DNA of 60,699 nucleotides from Janthinobacterium sp. ROICE36. Its GTDB lineage: Bacteria > Pseudomonadota > Gammaproteobacteria > Burkholderiales > Burkholderiaceae_D. Below, piece by piece: positions 38,754 through 47,609 of this stretch. Positions within the stretch are counted from its first letter, which is position 1. Each line of letters starts with the position of its first letter. The notes beneath the pieces are model-generated. The model was not told where the DNA came from, ran no database searches, and saw only the letters and a program-made list of their open reading frames with translations. The stretch is taken from assembly GCF_002869965.1 (NCBI RefSeq), contig NZ_PEBS01000033.1, forward strand, positions 1 to 60,699. Reading direction: 5' to 3'. The position numbers were made by a program, and so were the translations under genes.

Positions 38754-39449
38754 TTATTTTTGGTTGCGGACGACGGCGACATCAATGCCATTTTCAGACA
38801 GCTTGGTGCGCGCGCGGTTCATCGCTTCGAGCTGGTTGAACGGTCCGATGCGCACGCGGTGCAGCACGCCGGCATCGGTGCTGCGGTCGCTGATGGCCGC
38901 TTCGAAGCCCAGCAGCGCCAGTTTGCCGCGCGTGCTTTCGGCGTCCGACATGTCATGGAAGGCGCCGGCCTGCAGATAATAAATCCATTTGTCGCTGGCT
39001 GCATCGGCCTTGGCCTCTTTCACATCGGCCTTGGCTTGCGGCGCAGGGGCGGCGGCCGGCGTTTTCGGCGACGGCTTGTCCTTCAGGCTGCCGATCAATT
39101 CCTGCAGTGCGTCCGGCGGCGGCGCCTTCGGCTGCTGCGTGGCTGGCTGCGTCGGCGTGACGATCTCGCGCGGCTCCTTGGAAAAGTCGCGCGCCGCTTC
39201 CTTGGCAGCTTCCTTGTTGCCGTACATCGGCTTGTTCGGGTCGGAGATCTGGCCGGCGGTCGGTTCGGCCGATTTGCCGGCCTTGCCCGATTTGTCGGTG
39301 AAGGGCGAAGCGCCCTTGGTGATCACCAGGGCGACCACCACGGCGATGCCCAGGCCGATGACCAGGCCGATGATGATGCCGACCAGCGTGTTGCCCTGCT
39401 GGCGCCGGGTCGAAGAGAAGCGGGAAGCGCGGGGGGAAGCATGACTCAT
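38754..39449 (-). CDS. FtsN-like SPOR domain cell-division protein
   Basis: This 231-residue bitopic protein has a short cytoplasmic, basic N-terminus, a membrane helix (GIIIGLVIGLGIAVVVALVI, near 24-45), a Pro/Ala/Lys-rich linker and a C-terminal SPOR domain (YYLQAGAFHDMSDAESTRGKL). That is the FtsN layout. The start at 39449 is taken because of a GAAGG box; a GTG at 39467 just after argS is possible. It lies between argS and dsbA. Confidence 0.85.
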   Translation of the reverse strand: MSHASPRASRFSSTRRQQGNTLVGIIIGLVIGLGIAVVVALVITKGASPFTDKSGKAGKSAEPTAGQISDPNKPMYGNKEAAKEAARDFSKEPREIVTPTQPATQQPKAPPPDALQELIGSLKDKPSPKTPAAAPAPQAKADVKEAKADAASDKWIYYLQAGAFHDMSDAESTRGKLALLGFEAAISDRSTDAGVLHRVRIGPFNQLEAMNRARTKLSENGIDVAVVRNQK

Positions 39450-39469
39450 TGACGGTTTGACCTTCACGA

Positions 39470-41179
39470 TTACATTTTGTTTGGCGCGGACACGCCGATC
39501 AGTGCCAGGCCGTTGCGCAATACCTGGCGCGCGGCGATGACGAGGGCCAGGCGGGCCATCTTGACGGCTTCGTCCTCGACCAGTACTTTTTCGGCGAAGT
39601 AGAAGCTGTGCAGGTTGGCGGCCAGGTCGCGCAGGTAGAAGGCGACTTGGTGCGGACCCAGTTCCGCTTGCGCGCGCGCCAGCGTTTCCGGATAGGCGGC
39701 CAGGGTCGCCAGCAGGGTCGCTTCGGTCGGTGCCGTCAGGGGAGACAAGTCAACGTTGGCGACCGTGCTGGCATCGCCACCCCAGTTTTCCAGGATGCGG
39801 CAGATGCGCGCATGCGCGTACTGCACGTAATACACCGGGTTTTCATCGGTGGTTTTCAGCGCCACGTCGACGTCGAAGACGAATTCCGTGTCGGCCTTGC
39901 GCGAGATCAGGAAGAAGCGCACGGCGTCGCGGCCCTTGGCGATGTCGCCGCCGCCCGACCATTCGATCAGGTCGCGCACGGTCACGTAGGAGCCGGCGCG
40001 CTTCGAGATTTTCACTTCCTCGCCGTCCTTCATGACGGTGACCATCTTGTGCAGCACGTAGTCTGGGTAGCCTTGCGGGATGCCCATGTCGACCGCCTGC
40101 AGGCCGGCGCGCACGCGCGCGATGGTGCCGTGGTGGTCGCTGCCCTGGATATTGATGGCCTGCACGAAGCCGCGCTGCCATTTCACCATGTGATACGCCA
40201 CGTCCGGCACGAAATACGTGTAGCTGCCGTCCGTCTTGCGCATGACGCGATCCTTGTCGTCGCCGTAGTCGGTGGTGCGCAGCCACAGCGCGCCATCCTG
40301 CTCGTAAGTGTGGCCCGCCTTGACCAAGGTTTCGACCGCGCTATTGACCTTGCCGTCCGCGTACAGCGAGGACTCGAGGTAGTAATTGTCGAACTTCACG
40401 CCGAAGGCCTGCAAGTCGATATCCTGCTCGTTGCGCAGGTAGGTGACGGCGAAGGGGCGGATCGAATCGATGTCGTCGATGTTGCCATTGGCCGTCGCTG
40501 GCAAGCCATCGCTGGCCGAGACGGTCTTGCCGGCCTGGAAATCGTTGGCGATATCGGCGATGTAGTCGCCGTTGTAAGCCGGTTCGGGCCATTCGGCGTC
40601 GCCCGGCTTGAAGCCGCGCGCGCGCGCCTGCACGGAATTGGCCAGCGTCTGGATCTGCACGCCCGCGTCGTTATAGTAAAACTCGCGCGTCACCTTGTAG
40701 CCTTGCGCGTCGAACAGCGACGACAGCGCGTCGCCCAGGGCCGCCTGGCGGCCGTGCCCCACGTGCAGCGGGCCGGTCGGGTTGGCCGAGACGAATTCCA
40801 GGATGACTTGCTTGCCGGCGCCTGCCGTGCTGCGGCCATAGTTGTCGGTTTCGCTCAGGATGGTCTTCACCACGGCCTGCTTGGCGGCGGCGGAGACGCG
40901 CACGTTGATGAAGCCGGGGCCGGCGATTTCCACTGCCTCGATCAAGCCCTTGCCAGCCGGGTTGGCCAGCACGGCCGTGACGATGGTTTGTGCCAGTTCG
41001 CGGGGATTCTGTTTCAGCTGCTTGGCCAGTTGCATGGCGATGTTGCAGGCGACGTCGCCATGCGATGCATCGCGTGGTCGCTCGAGCACCACGGATGGCG
41101 TCAGCGATGTGCCGGCCAGGACGGGAACGAGGGCGGCCTGGAACAGGGCGATGATTTCTTGTTTCTGTTGGGCGAGCAT
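39470..41179 (-). CDS. argS: Arginine-tRNA ligase
   Basis: This 569-residue class I synthetase has the HIGH-type motif [15 protein letters not shown], a KMSKS-type segment [15 protein letters not shown], and the C-terminal DALR anticodon-binding domain ([12 protein letters not shown]). The N-terminal Add-1 domain is present. It is the first gene of the leftward cluster that runs to coordinate 35029. A good TATAAT -10 box lies at 41278-41273 on the minus strand. Confidence 0.96.
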   Translation of the reverse strand: MLAQQKQEIIALFQAALVPVLAGTSLTPSVVLERPRDASHGDVACNIAMQLAKQLKQNPRELAQTIVTAVLANPAGKGLIEAVEIAGPGFINVRVSAAAKQAVVKTILSETDNYGRSTAGAGKQVILEFVSANPTGPLHVGHGRQAALGDALSSLFDAQGYKVTREFYYNDAGVQIQTLANSVQARARGFKPGDAEWPEPAYNGDYIADIANDFQAGKTVSASDGLPATANGNIDDIDSIRPFAVTYLRNEQDIDLQAFGVKFDNYYLESSLYADGKVNSAVETLVKAGHTYEQDGALWLRTTDYGDDKDRVMRKTDGSYTYFVPDVAYHMVKWQRGFVQAINIQGSDHHGTIARVRAGLQAVDMGIPQGYPDYVLHKMVTVMKDGEEVKISKRAGSYVTVRDLIEWSGGGDIAKGRDAVRFFLISRKADTEFVFDVDVALKTTDENPVYYVQYAHARICRILENWGGDASTVANVDLSPLTAPTEATLLATLAAYPETLARAQAELGPHQVAFYLRDLAANLHSFYFAEKVLVEDEAVKMARLALVIAARQVLRNGLALIGVSAPNKM

Positions 41180-41555
41180 GAGCAGGATGGCGGTGGAACC
41201 GCGTTAAGAATGAATAGAATGAATCAAAAAGCAAAACGGACGGCAATTACCCAAGCCGCCCAGACTGCGTTAATTATACTGGTTTGCCGGCGGGAACAAT
41301 ACGCTTGCCGGCAAGGTCCCCGTGCCGGCGCATTTCACGATATTATCAGGACAACATGTCGATGTTGGTGCATGAAAACATCAGCATGGCGCATTCTGCT
41401 TGTATATATGCAGTTTTTTGCCGCAATTTACATTTATCAGTGCAATCGCTTGGGCCAGAGGGCGCCACAAACGCTACAATCGACCCTTTATTGATGACGC
41501 GCGGCCGCGCCTTTGCCACCAGGCAGCCTGCCGCGCGCAGCCACACCGGATAATT
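41180..41555. other. Divergent argS / rsmB intergenic region
   Basis: These 376 bp contain a minus-strand TATAAT (41273-41278) as the likely argS -10 box, and a plus-strand TACAAT (41475-41480) as the likely rsmB -10 box. Three copies of GCCGGC occur between 41286 and 41330, two of which are able to pair. A plus-strand open frame (41355-41553) has weak coding character and a poor ribosome-binding site; I do not call it a gene. Confidence 0.45.
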
Positions 41556-42983
41556 ATGAACAAGCGCCCCACGCTGAAATTGAAAACCAAGCCGGCGCCA
41601 GGCCAGGCTCTTGCCCCTGCCGCACCGAAATTGCGTCCCAGCTACCATCCCGACCTGAAGCCGGTCTTGCAGCCTGGCTTCCAACCCGATTTGCGCGTCG
41701 ACTCGCTGGCATTTTGCCTGCTGGGCGCCGCCAATGCCGTGGCGCAAGTGCGCACGGGCACGGCCCTGCCGCAGGCGCTGGCCAAAGTGTTTGCGCAGTC
41801 GAATGCCAACCCGCAGGCGCGCGGCGCCATCCAGGATATTTCCTACCGCACCATGCGCCAGCTGGGCCGCAGCGAAACCCTGGTTGGCCTGATGACGTCG
41901 AAGGCGCCCGAGCCGCCGATGCTCGCTGCGCTGCTGTGCTGCGCGTTGTCCTTGATGTCGGCCGAGCCGGGCGAGCAGCCGTACGAAGAATTCACGGTCG
42001 TCGACCAGGCTGTCACGGTGGCCACCTCGCACCCTGACCTGGCGCATGCCAAGGGCATGGTGAATGCCGTTTTGCGGCGTTTCTTGCGCGAGCGCAAGTC
42101 CTTGCTGGAAGCGGCCCTGCAGCAACCTTTGGCGCAATGGAATTATCCGCAATGGTGGATCGATTCGCTGCGGCTGGCCTATCCGCGCGACTGGCAAGCC
42201 ATTCTGACAGCCGGCAATGCCGTGCCGCCACTGACCTTGCGCGTGAATCGCCGCAAGAGCACGGTGGAGGCGTATCTGGCCGTGCTGTCCGAGGCGGGCA
42301 TTGCCGCGCGCCAGGTGGGACCGTTCGCCGTACGGCTGGACAAGCCCATCGGCGTGGCGCTGATTCCCGGCTTCGAGCAGGGCGTCGTCTCCGTGCAGGA
42401 TGCCGGCGCACAATTGGCCGCACCGCTGCTCGATTTGCAAGATGGCATGCGCGTGCTGGACGCCTGCGCGGCACCGGGCGGCAAGACGTGCCACATCCTG
42501 GAACTGGCCGATGTGCAAGTCACCGCCATCGATGCGGACGCCAAGCGCCTGCCGCGCATCGCGGAAAACCTCGAGCGCCTGGGCCTGGACGCCACCTTGA
42601 AGGCGCAGGATGCGCAATCGAGCGCGTGGTGGGACGGCCAGCAGTACGACCGCATCCTGGCCGACGTGCCGTGCACGGCCTCGGGCATCGTGCGCCGCCA
42701 TCCCGACATCCGCTGGTTGCGCCGCAAGGGCGATGCGTTCCAACTTGCAACACTTTCCTCCAAAATTCTGGACAACCTGTGGCAGATGCTGCGCCCCGAT
42801 GGTAAATTGCTGTTCGTGACCTGTTCATTGTGGCCGCAAGAGTCCGAGGCGCAGGCGGCGGCATTTGCGGTGCGTAATAATGCGACCCGATTGACAGCGC
42901 CTGGCCAGCTGTTGCCGACTGGCAGCGCGGAGCAGGACCACGACGGTTTGTTCTATGCGCTATTCCAAAAAAATGCGGCTTGA
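41556..42983 (+). CDS. rsmB: 16S rRNA (cytosine-C5) methyltransferase RsmB-like
   Basis: This 475-residue RNA methyltransferase has an N-terminal NusB-like RNA-binding domain (RSETLVGLMTSK region, to about residue 170) and a Rossmann catalytic domain with VLDACAAPGGKTCHI, DVPCTASG and TCSLWPQE, where the cysteines are the two catalytic ones of the RsmB/NOP family. It methylates C967 of 16S rRNA in E. coli. The start at 41556 is well within the family length. It overlaps the DUF4390 gene. Confidence 0.93.
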   Translation: MNKRPTLKLKTKPAPGQALAPAAPKLRPSYHPDLKPVLQPGFQPDLRVDSLAFCLLGAANAVAQVRTGTALPQALAKVFAQSNANPQARGAIQDISYRTMRQLGRSETLVGLMTSKAPEPPMLAALLCCALSLMSAEPGEQPYEEFTVVDQAVTVATSHPDLAHAKGMVNAVLRRFLRERKSLLEAALQQPLAQWNYPQWWIDSLRLAYPRDWQAILTAGNAVPPLTLRVNRRKSTVEAYLAVLSEAGIAARQVGPFAVRLDKPIGVALIPGFEQGVVSVQDAGAQLAAPLLDLQDGMRVLDACAAPGGKTCHILELADVQVTAIDADAKRLPRIAENLERLGLDATLKAQDAQSSAWWDGQQYDRILADVPCTASGIVRRHPDIRWLRRKGDAFQLATLSSKILDNLWQMLRPDGKLLFVTCSLWPQESEAQAAAFAVRNNATRLTAPGQLLPTGSAEQDHDGLFYALFQKNAA

Positions 42984-43596
42984 GCGATTCGTCGAACCTT
43001 TTCCTACGGACACTACTGGCACACTTGTGACAACACGACTCTTCCGACTCCCGGCCCTGCTGATGCTGCTGCTGATGCTGGCATGTAGCATGCCACGCGC
43101 GCATGCCGCCGACATGGTCGAGATCACCCGTGCCTACATCGAGTCGAGCGAAGAGGGCTACAAGCTGGCTGCCACGTATTCCTTCGAACTCAATCACGAC
43201 CTCGATGATGCCGTGCAGCATGGAGTGCCGCTGTATTTCACGACGGAAATCGAACTGACCCGGCCCCGCTGGTACTGGTTCGATGAAAAAGCCATCGTGG
43301 CACGCCAGACGAGCAAGCTGTCTTACAACGTGCTCACGCGCCAGTATCATGTGTCGGGCGGTGGCTTGCAGCAAAGTTTCCCTACGCTCGACGATGCACT
43401 CTTCCTGATCCGCCGTCCCAGCCGCTGGCTGGTGGCGCGGCGTGGCGAGCTGAAAGTGGGGCAGACCTACAACGTCACCTTGCGCATGGGCATGGACCGC
43501 GACTACCTGCCCAAGCCGATACAGGTCAATGCCTTCAATAACAGCGACTGGCGCCTGGCTTCGAATAAAAAAACCTTCTTGTATACGGCGGAGTAG
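42973..43596 (+). CDS. DUF4390 domain-containing exported protein
   Basis: This protein of about 207 residues has a hydrophobic signal peptide (LPALLMLLLMLACSMPRAHA-AD), then a beta-rich domain with PLYFTTEIELTRPRWYWFDE and NNSDWRLAS, the DUF4390 pattern. The start is uncertain: ATG codons at 42955 and 42973 overlap the rsmB end, and a GTG at 43027 sits directly before the signal peptide. The gene is placed between rsmB and ntrY; its stop overlaps the GTG of ntrY (TAGTG). Probably a periplasmic partner of the NtrY kinase, from context only. Confidence 0.85.
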   Translation: MRLERFVEPFPTDTTGTLVTTRLFRLPALLMLLLMLACSMPRAHAADMVEITRAYIESSEEGYKLAATYSFELNHDLDDAVQHGVPLYFTTEIELTRPRWYWFDEKAIVARQTSKLSYNVLTRQYHVSGGGLQQSFPTLDDALFLIRRPSRWLVARRGELKVGQTYNVTLRMGMDRDYLPKPIQVNAFNNSDWRLASNKKTFLYTAE

Positions 43597-45893
43597 TGAG
43601 TCAAGCATTGCGCTATCTGCTGGTGGTGGGCGGCGGCATTGTCAGTATCCTGCTGTTCCTGCTGGCGTCGGCTTCCGATAATTCCGGCTTTTTCGACCGC
43701 TATTACACCTGGCTGCTGGGCCTGAATGCCGCCGTGGCAGTGGCCCTGCTGGCGCTGGTGGGCATTTCCCTGGGCCGCCTGTACGCGCGCTACAAGAGCG
43801 GCAAGTTCGGCTCCAAGCTGATGACACGTTTGGTGATGCTGTTCGCCGCCGTCGGCATCTTGCCGGGCCTGGTGATTTTCCTTGTCTCTGTGCAATTCGT
43901 TTCCCACTCCATCGAATCGTGGTTCAACGTCAAGATCGAAGCGGCGCTGGAATCGGGCATTGAGCTTGGCCGTGCCGGCCTCGACGCGGCCCTGGTCGAA
44001 CTGGACCACCGGGGTCACAAGGCCGTCGATGAGCTGGGCGCCGACCCGGTGGCCGGTCCGGCCGTGCTGACCAGCCTGCTGCGCGAAGAGGGCATGCAAA
44101 ATGTCATGATGGTCAGCGGCGATGGCGTGCTGCTGGTCAGCGCCGGGCCGCACAGCGCGGCTGACTTGCCCACGCCGGCCATGCTGGTGCAGGCCGCCAC
44201 GCCGGCCGGCTATGCCTCCGCCGAAGGGGGGCTGGAGTTGCACGACGATGGCACGGAGTCGGGCGGTGGCGGCTTCCGCGCCGGCACGCCGGCATCGCTG
44301 GAAACGACGGCCAGCCTGCGCCTGCGGGTGCTGGTGGCCGTGCCGGGTCCCTCCGTTTCGCCCCGCTACCTGCAATTGCTGCAAGCGGTGCCGCCCAAGC
44401 TGGCGACGAATGCCGAGGTGCTGCGCGCCGCCTACAGCGAATACAAGGAACGTTTCGTCGCGCGCGTGGGCTTGCGCAAGATGTACATGGAAATCCTCAC
44501 CTTGACCTTGCTGCTGGCCATTTTTGGCGCCATCGGCAGCGCTTTCCTGATCGCGGGGAAACTGGCCCAGCCCCTGCTGCTGCTGGCCGAAGGCACGCGG
44601 GCCGTGGCCGAAGGCGACCTGTCGCCGCGTCCCATCGTCGCCACCAAGGATGAACTGGGTACCCTGACGCAGTCGTTCAACATCATGACGCGCCAGTTGC
44701 TCGATGCGCGCACGGCAGTGGAAAGCAACCGCGCCGCGTTGCAAAATGCCAAGGCCCACCTGGAATCGGTGCTGGCGAACATGTCGGCCGGCGTGATGGT
44801 GCTCGACGGCGATTTCAAGCTGGTGACCTGCAATGAATCGGTCGAGCGCATCCTGCAGCATGCGGGCATGAGCATGGTGGGCCAGCCGTTGGCGCATATT
44901 GCGGGGATGGAAGAGTTTGGCTCGGCCATCATCAGCGCCTTCACGGCGCAAAGCGCGCAATCGGCCTCGGGCCGCAACCAGCAGCGCCTGCATTGGCAGC
45001 GCCAGATCGAGATTCCGCGCCGCCTGGGCAGTAGTGCCGACGAGCATGACATCACCCTGCTGGCGCGCGGTTCGCGCCTGCCGCTGGAGTCCGGCAGCGG
45101 CTACATCGTCGTCTTCGATGATATTTCCGACGTCATTTCTGCGCAGCGCTCGATCGCCTGGGGCGAGGTGGCGCGCCGCCTGGCGCATGAAATCAAGAAT
45201 CCGCTCACGCCCATCCAGCTGTCGGCCGAGCGACTGCAGATGAAGCTCGAAGGCAAGCTGGAACAGCCCGATGCCGACCTGCTCAACCGCGCCACCACCA
45301 CCATCGTCAAGCAGGTCGATGCGATGAAGCGCATGGTCGATGACTTCCGCGACTATGCGCGCACGCCGCCGGCCGTGCTCACGCCGCTGCGCCTGAATGA
45401 ACTGATTGAGGAAATCCTGAACCTCTACCTGCGCGGCGATGATGGCGACATCATCCACCCGCTGCTGGCGCCGAATTTGCCGATGGTGATGGGCGATCCG
45501 ACCCAGTTGCGCCAGGTGATCCATAACTTGCTGCAGAACGCGCAGGACGCCATGGCCGACCTGCCGCCGGACTCGCCGCATCCGCGGATTGACGTAAGGA
45601 CGGAAGCAATTCATTATCGCAGTGCGGACGGCGGCGTGAATATCGCCGTGCGGCTGGCCATCAGCGACAATGGCCCTGGTTTCGCGCCAAAAATCCTGGC
45701 GCGCGCCTTCGAACCCTATGTGACGTCGAAGGCGCGCGGCACGGGATTGGGCCTGGCGATGGTAAAGAAAATGATCGATGAACATGGTGGACGCATCGAT
45801 ATCGAGAACCGGGTCGACGGCAATGGCGCTTCGGTAGTCATTTTGCTGTTAAAGTTAGCTCCCGACACTCCTGCCCAGGAATTCCTGGCGTGA
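43596..45893 (+). CDS. ntrY: NtrY-type sensor histidine kinase
   Basis: This 765-residue membrane kinase has three predicted N-terminal helices, a periplasmic loop of about 210 residues, another helix near 300-325, HAMP (about 325-380), PAS (385-500), then HisKA with the phospho-His in RRLAHEIKNPLTPIQ, and HATPase_c with DNGPGFAPK and GTGLGLAMV. NtrY senses redox or nitrogen signals and phosphorylates NtrX. It starts with GTG overlapping the previous stop. The cognate regulator follows 98 bp later. Confidence 0.94.
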   Translation: MSQALRYLLVVGGGIVSILLFLLASASDNSGFFDRYYTWLLGLNAAVAVALLALVGISLGRLYARYKSGKFGSKLMTRLVMLFAAVGILPGLVIFLVSVQFVSHSIESWFNVKIEAALESGIELGRAGLDAALVELDHRGHKAVDELGADPVAGPAVLTSLLREEGMQNVMMVSGDGVLLVSAGPHSAADLPTPAMLVQAATPAGYASAEGGLELHDDGTESGGGGFRAGTPASLETTASLRLRVLVAVPGPSVSPRYLQLLQAVPPKLATNAEVLRAAYSEYKERFVARVGLRKMYMEILTLTLLLAIFGAIGSAFLIAGKLAQPLLLLAEGTRAVAEGDLSPRPIVATKDELGTLTQSFNIMTRQLLDARTAVESNRAALQNAKAHLESVLANMSAGVMVLDGDFKLVTCNESVERILQHAGMSMVGQPLAHIAGMEEFGSAIISAFTAQSAQSASGRNQQRLHWQRQIEIPRRLGSSADEHDITLLARGSRLPLESGSGYIVVFDDISDVISAQRSIAWGEVARRLAHEIKNPLTPIQLSAERLQMKLEGKLEQPDADLLNRATTTIVKQVDAMKRMVDDFRDYARTPPAVLTPLRLNELIEEILNLYLRGDDGDIIHPLLAPNLPMVMGDPTQLRQVIHNLLQNAQDAMADLPPDSPHPRIDVRTEAIHYRSADGGVNIAVRLAISDNGPGFAPKILARAFEPYVTSKARGTGLGLAMVKKMIDEHGGRIDIENRVDGNGASVVILLLKLAPDTPAQEFLA

Positions 45894-45991
45894 GGGTCTG
45901 GTTTAGTATTTAAAACACTAATAAAATCATAGCTGTCCGCCGTGTGCATCTTGTGCGCGAGGGCTGGCGAAATGAGGAAGGCAAGACACGA

Positions 45992-46711
45992 ATGGCAAAC
46001 ATACTCGTAGTGGATGATGAAATGGGTATCCGTGAGTTGCTCTCGGAAATATTGGGCGACGAAGGACATGCTATCCAGCTGGCCGAAAATGCGCAGCAGG
46101 CGCGTGAAGCGCGTGCCGCCGGTGCGCCGGATCTGGTATTGCTGGATATCTGGATGCCCGACACCGATGGCGTGACCCTGCTCAAGGAATGGCAGCGCGA
46201 CGGCTTGCTGACCATGCCGGTGATCATGATGTCGGGCCACGCCACCATCGATACGGCGGTCGAGGCGACGCGCATCGGTGCCATGAACTTCCTGGAAAAA
46301 CCGATTGCCCTGCAAAAACTGCTGAAAGCAGTCCAGCAAGGCTTGACGCGGGCACAGGAAACCGTGCGCGCGACTAGCGTGGCGCCGCGTCCCGTGGCAC
46401 CCGTGGTGGCAGAGGAAAACAGCCATCCCGTGCCCAGCTTTGGCGGCAGCGCGCCGCAACAGCTGATGGTGCGCCCAGGCATCGCCGTACCGGCGGTGGC
46501 CGAAGGCCATGGCTACAACCTGTCGTTCGACTTGCCGCTGCGCGAGGCGCGTGACGCGTTCGAGCGCATGTACTTTGAACACCATCTGGGCCGCGAAGGC
46601 GGCAGCATGACCCGCGTGGCGGAAAAAACGGGCCTGGAGCGCACGCATTTGTACCGCAAGCTGAAACAGCTGGGCGTCGAACCGGGCAAGCTGGCCAAGA
46701 AAAACCTGTGA
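45992..46711 (+). CDS. ntrX: NtrX-like response regulator without AAA+ domain
   Basis: This 239-residue protein has a receiver domain (residues 1-125, phospho-Asp52 in LVLLDIWMPDTDG), a linker of about 60 residues rich in Pro/Val/Ala, and a C-terminal Fis-type helix-turn-helix (GSMTRVAEKTGLERTHLYRKLKQLGV). The central AAA+ sigma-54 interaction domain of canonical NtrX is absent, so it cannot be a sigma-54 activator. It is paired with NtrY directly upstream. The start at 45992 follows a GGAAGG box. It overlaps the next gene by four bases. Confidence 0.9.
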   Translation: MANILVVDDEMGIRELLSEILGDEGHAIQLAENAQQAREARAAGAPDLVLLDIWMPDTDGVTLLKEWQRDGLLTMPVIMMSGHATIDTAVEATRIGAMNFLEKPIALQKLLKAVQQGLTRAQETVRATSVAPRPVAPVVAEENSHPVPSFGGSAPQQLMVRPGIAVPAVAEGHGYNLSFDLPLREARDAFERMYFEHHLGREGGSMTRVAEKTGLERTHLYRKLKQLGVEPGKLAKKNL

Positions 46712-47109
46712 CGGCAGCCGTGCGGCGTCCGACGCCGCTGACCCTGGTCAGCGGTGGACGCGCCGCCGAGCGCGAGGCAGCCATCGCGCAAGCCTTGGCG
46801 CCGGACGAGCCGGCCGCCGTGATCCTCGAGGGATTGGCCGATGGCAACGCCATCCTGGCCGACCTGGCCGAGCAAGTTTCCCCTTCTCTCTCTTCTCCAT
46901 TGCAACTATTGCGCATTGCACCCGGTTGCCTGTGCTGCAGCGGCAATCTCGTATTGCGTGTAACATTGAATCGTCTGCTGCGCCATCCCCCCGCGCGCTT
47001 GTTCATCAGCCTGGCCGACGCCTCGCACATCGAACAATTGCGCACCTGGCTCACTGCCAGTCCCTACGATGCCCTGCTGGCGCTGCAAGCAGACATACAG
47101 GTTTCCTGA
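46708..47109 (+). CDS. CobW/COG0523-like small protein lacking the P-loop
   Basis: This 133-residue protein resembles the N-terminal part of G3E GTPases of the CobW/YjiA metal-chaperone family. The metal-binding CxCC motif is present in APGCLCCSGNLVLRVTLNRLLR, and ARLFISLADASHIEQL corresponds to the following strand. The usual Walker A loop (GxxGxGKT) is replaced by LVSGGRAAEREAAI, so nucleotide binding as in the family is not expected. It overlaps ntrX by four bases, implying co-expression. Function unknown. Confidence 0.7.
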   Translation: MTAAVRRPTPLTLVSGGRAAEREAAIAQALAPDEPAAVILEGLADGNAILADLAEQVSPSLSSPLQLLRIAPGCLCCSGNLVLRVTLNRLLRHPPARLFISLADASHIEQLRTWLTASPYDALLALQADIQVS

Positions 47110-47274
47110 GCACGGTTTCCTGATGATTTCCTGATCGACTTACCGCAGTCGCCATTTGCATCTCGTTACAACTGTGCAGCCCGCCGGGTGGCCTGGCGCT
47201 TGAAATGGCGCCGCATAGCCCCACCTCTGTTCTGAAACCGCAGGAGCTTCTCCTGCCTGAGCGAAGGATGCAAA

Positions 47275-47532
47275 ATGAACCTGATCTATAACAGCGAGCA
47301 ATACAGCGTCGTGGAATTCGGCGTCGACGTCGACCTGGAAGCCCTGCGTTTTGGCGGCTATGAAATCGTCGACAAGGGCGGCAAGCGTGAAACGTTTATC
47401 GCCGGCATCCTTGCGCAAAACTTCCGCCGCGACGTCACGGAATTGATCGCCAGCGAACCCAGCATGGAAGAGATCGATGACTTCTTGGGCAGCTATGATT
47501 CCCTCATGAGCCAGCCGGTCCTGTTGCACTAA
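47275..47532 (+). CDS. DUF3567 family protein
   Basis: This 85-residue acidic protein starts MNLIYNSEQYSVVEFG and contains ALRFGGYEIVDKGGKRETFI, the pattern of the DUF3567 family of betaproteobacteria. No known function. A weak AAGGATG ribosome-binding site lies upstream. It is followed by a strong inverted repeat and then the amidotransferase gene. Confidence 0.85.
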   Translation: MNLIYNSEQYSVVEFGVDVDLEALRFGGYEIVDKGGKRETFIAGILAQNFRRDVTELIASEPSMEEIDDFLGSYDSLMSQPVLLH

Positions 47533-47546
47533 GGTGATGGCCATCG

Positions 47547-47583
47547 CCACCATACCAATCCGCCGGGCGGCATGGTATGGTGG
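47547..47583. repeat. Perfect 10-bp inverted repeat after DUF3567
   Basis: CCACCATACC (47547-47556) and GGTATGGTGG (47574-47583) pair perfectly around a 17-nt GC-rich loop that can itself fold (CCGCCGGGCGG). There is no T tract. It could be a weak terminator for the DUF3567 gene or an attenuator ahead of the amidotransferase, whose start is 27 bp later. Confidence 0.5.
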
Positions 47584-47609
47584 CCGTGTTATCCCGCCGC
47601 AAACAGACC

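Noticed and set aside
41286..41330. CRISPR-like short repeats (three GCCGGC copies)
   Set aside because: Only six bases long, irregularly spaced and common in GC-rich DNA; no CRISPR array or cas gene in the window.
39608..41494. Plus-strand open frame of 628 codons antisense to argS
   Set aside because: It is a shadow frame; argS is unmistakable on the other strand.
41355..41553. Plus-strand small frame upstream of rsmB
   Set aside because: Poor ribosome-binding site, covers the likely rsmB promoter, and composition is not protein-like.
43503..45785. Minus-strand open frame of 760 codons antisense to ntrY
   Set aside because: His/Arg/Gln-rich translation with no domain; shadow of ntrY.
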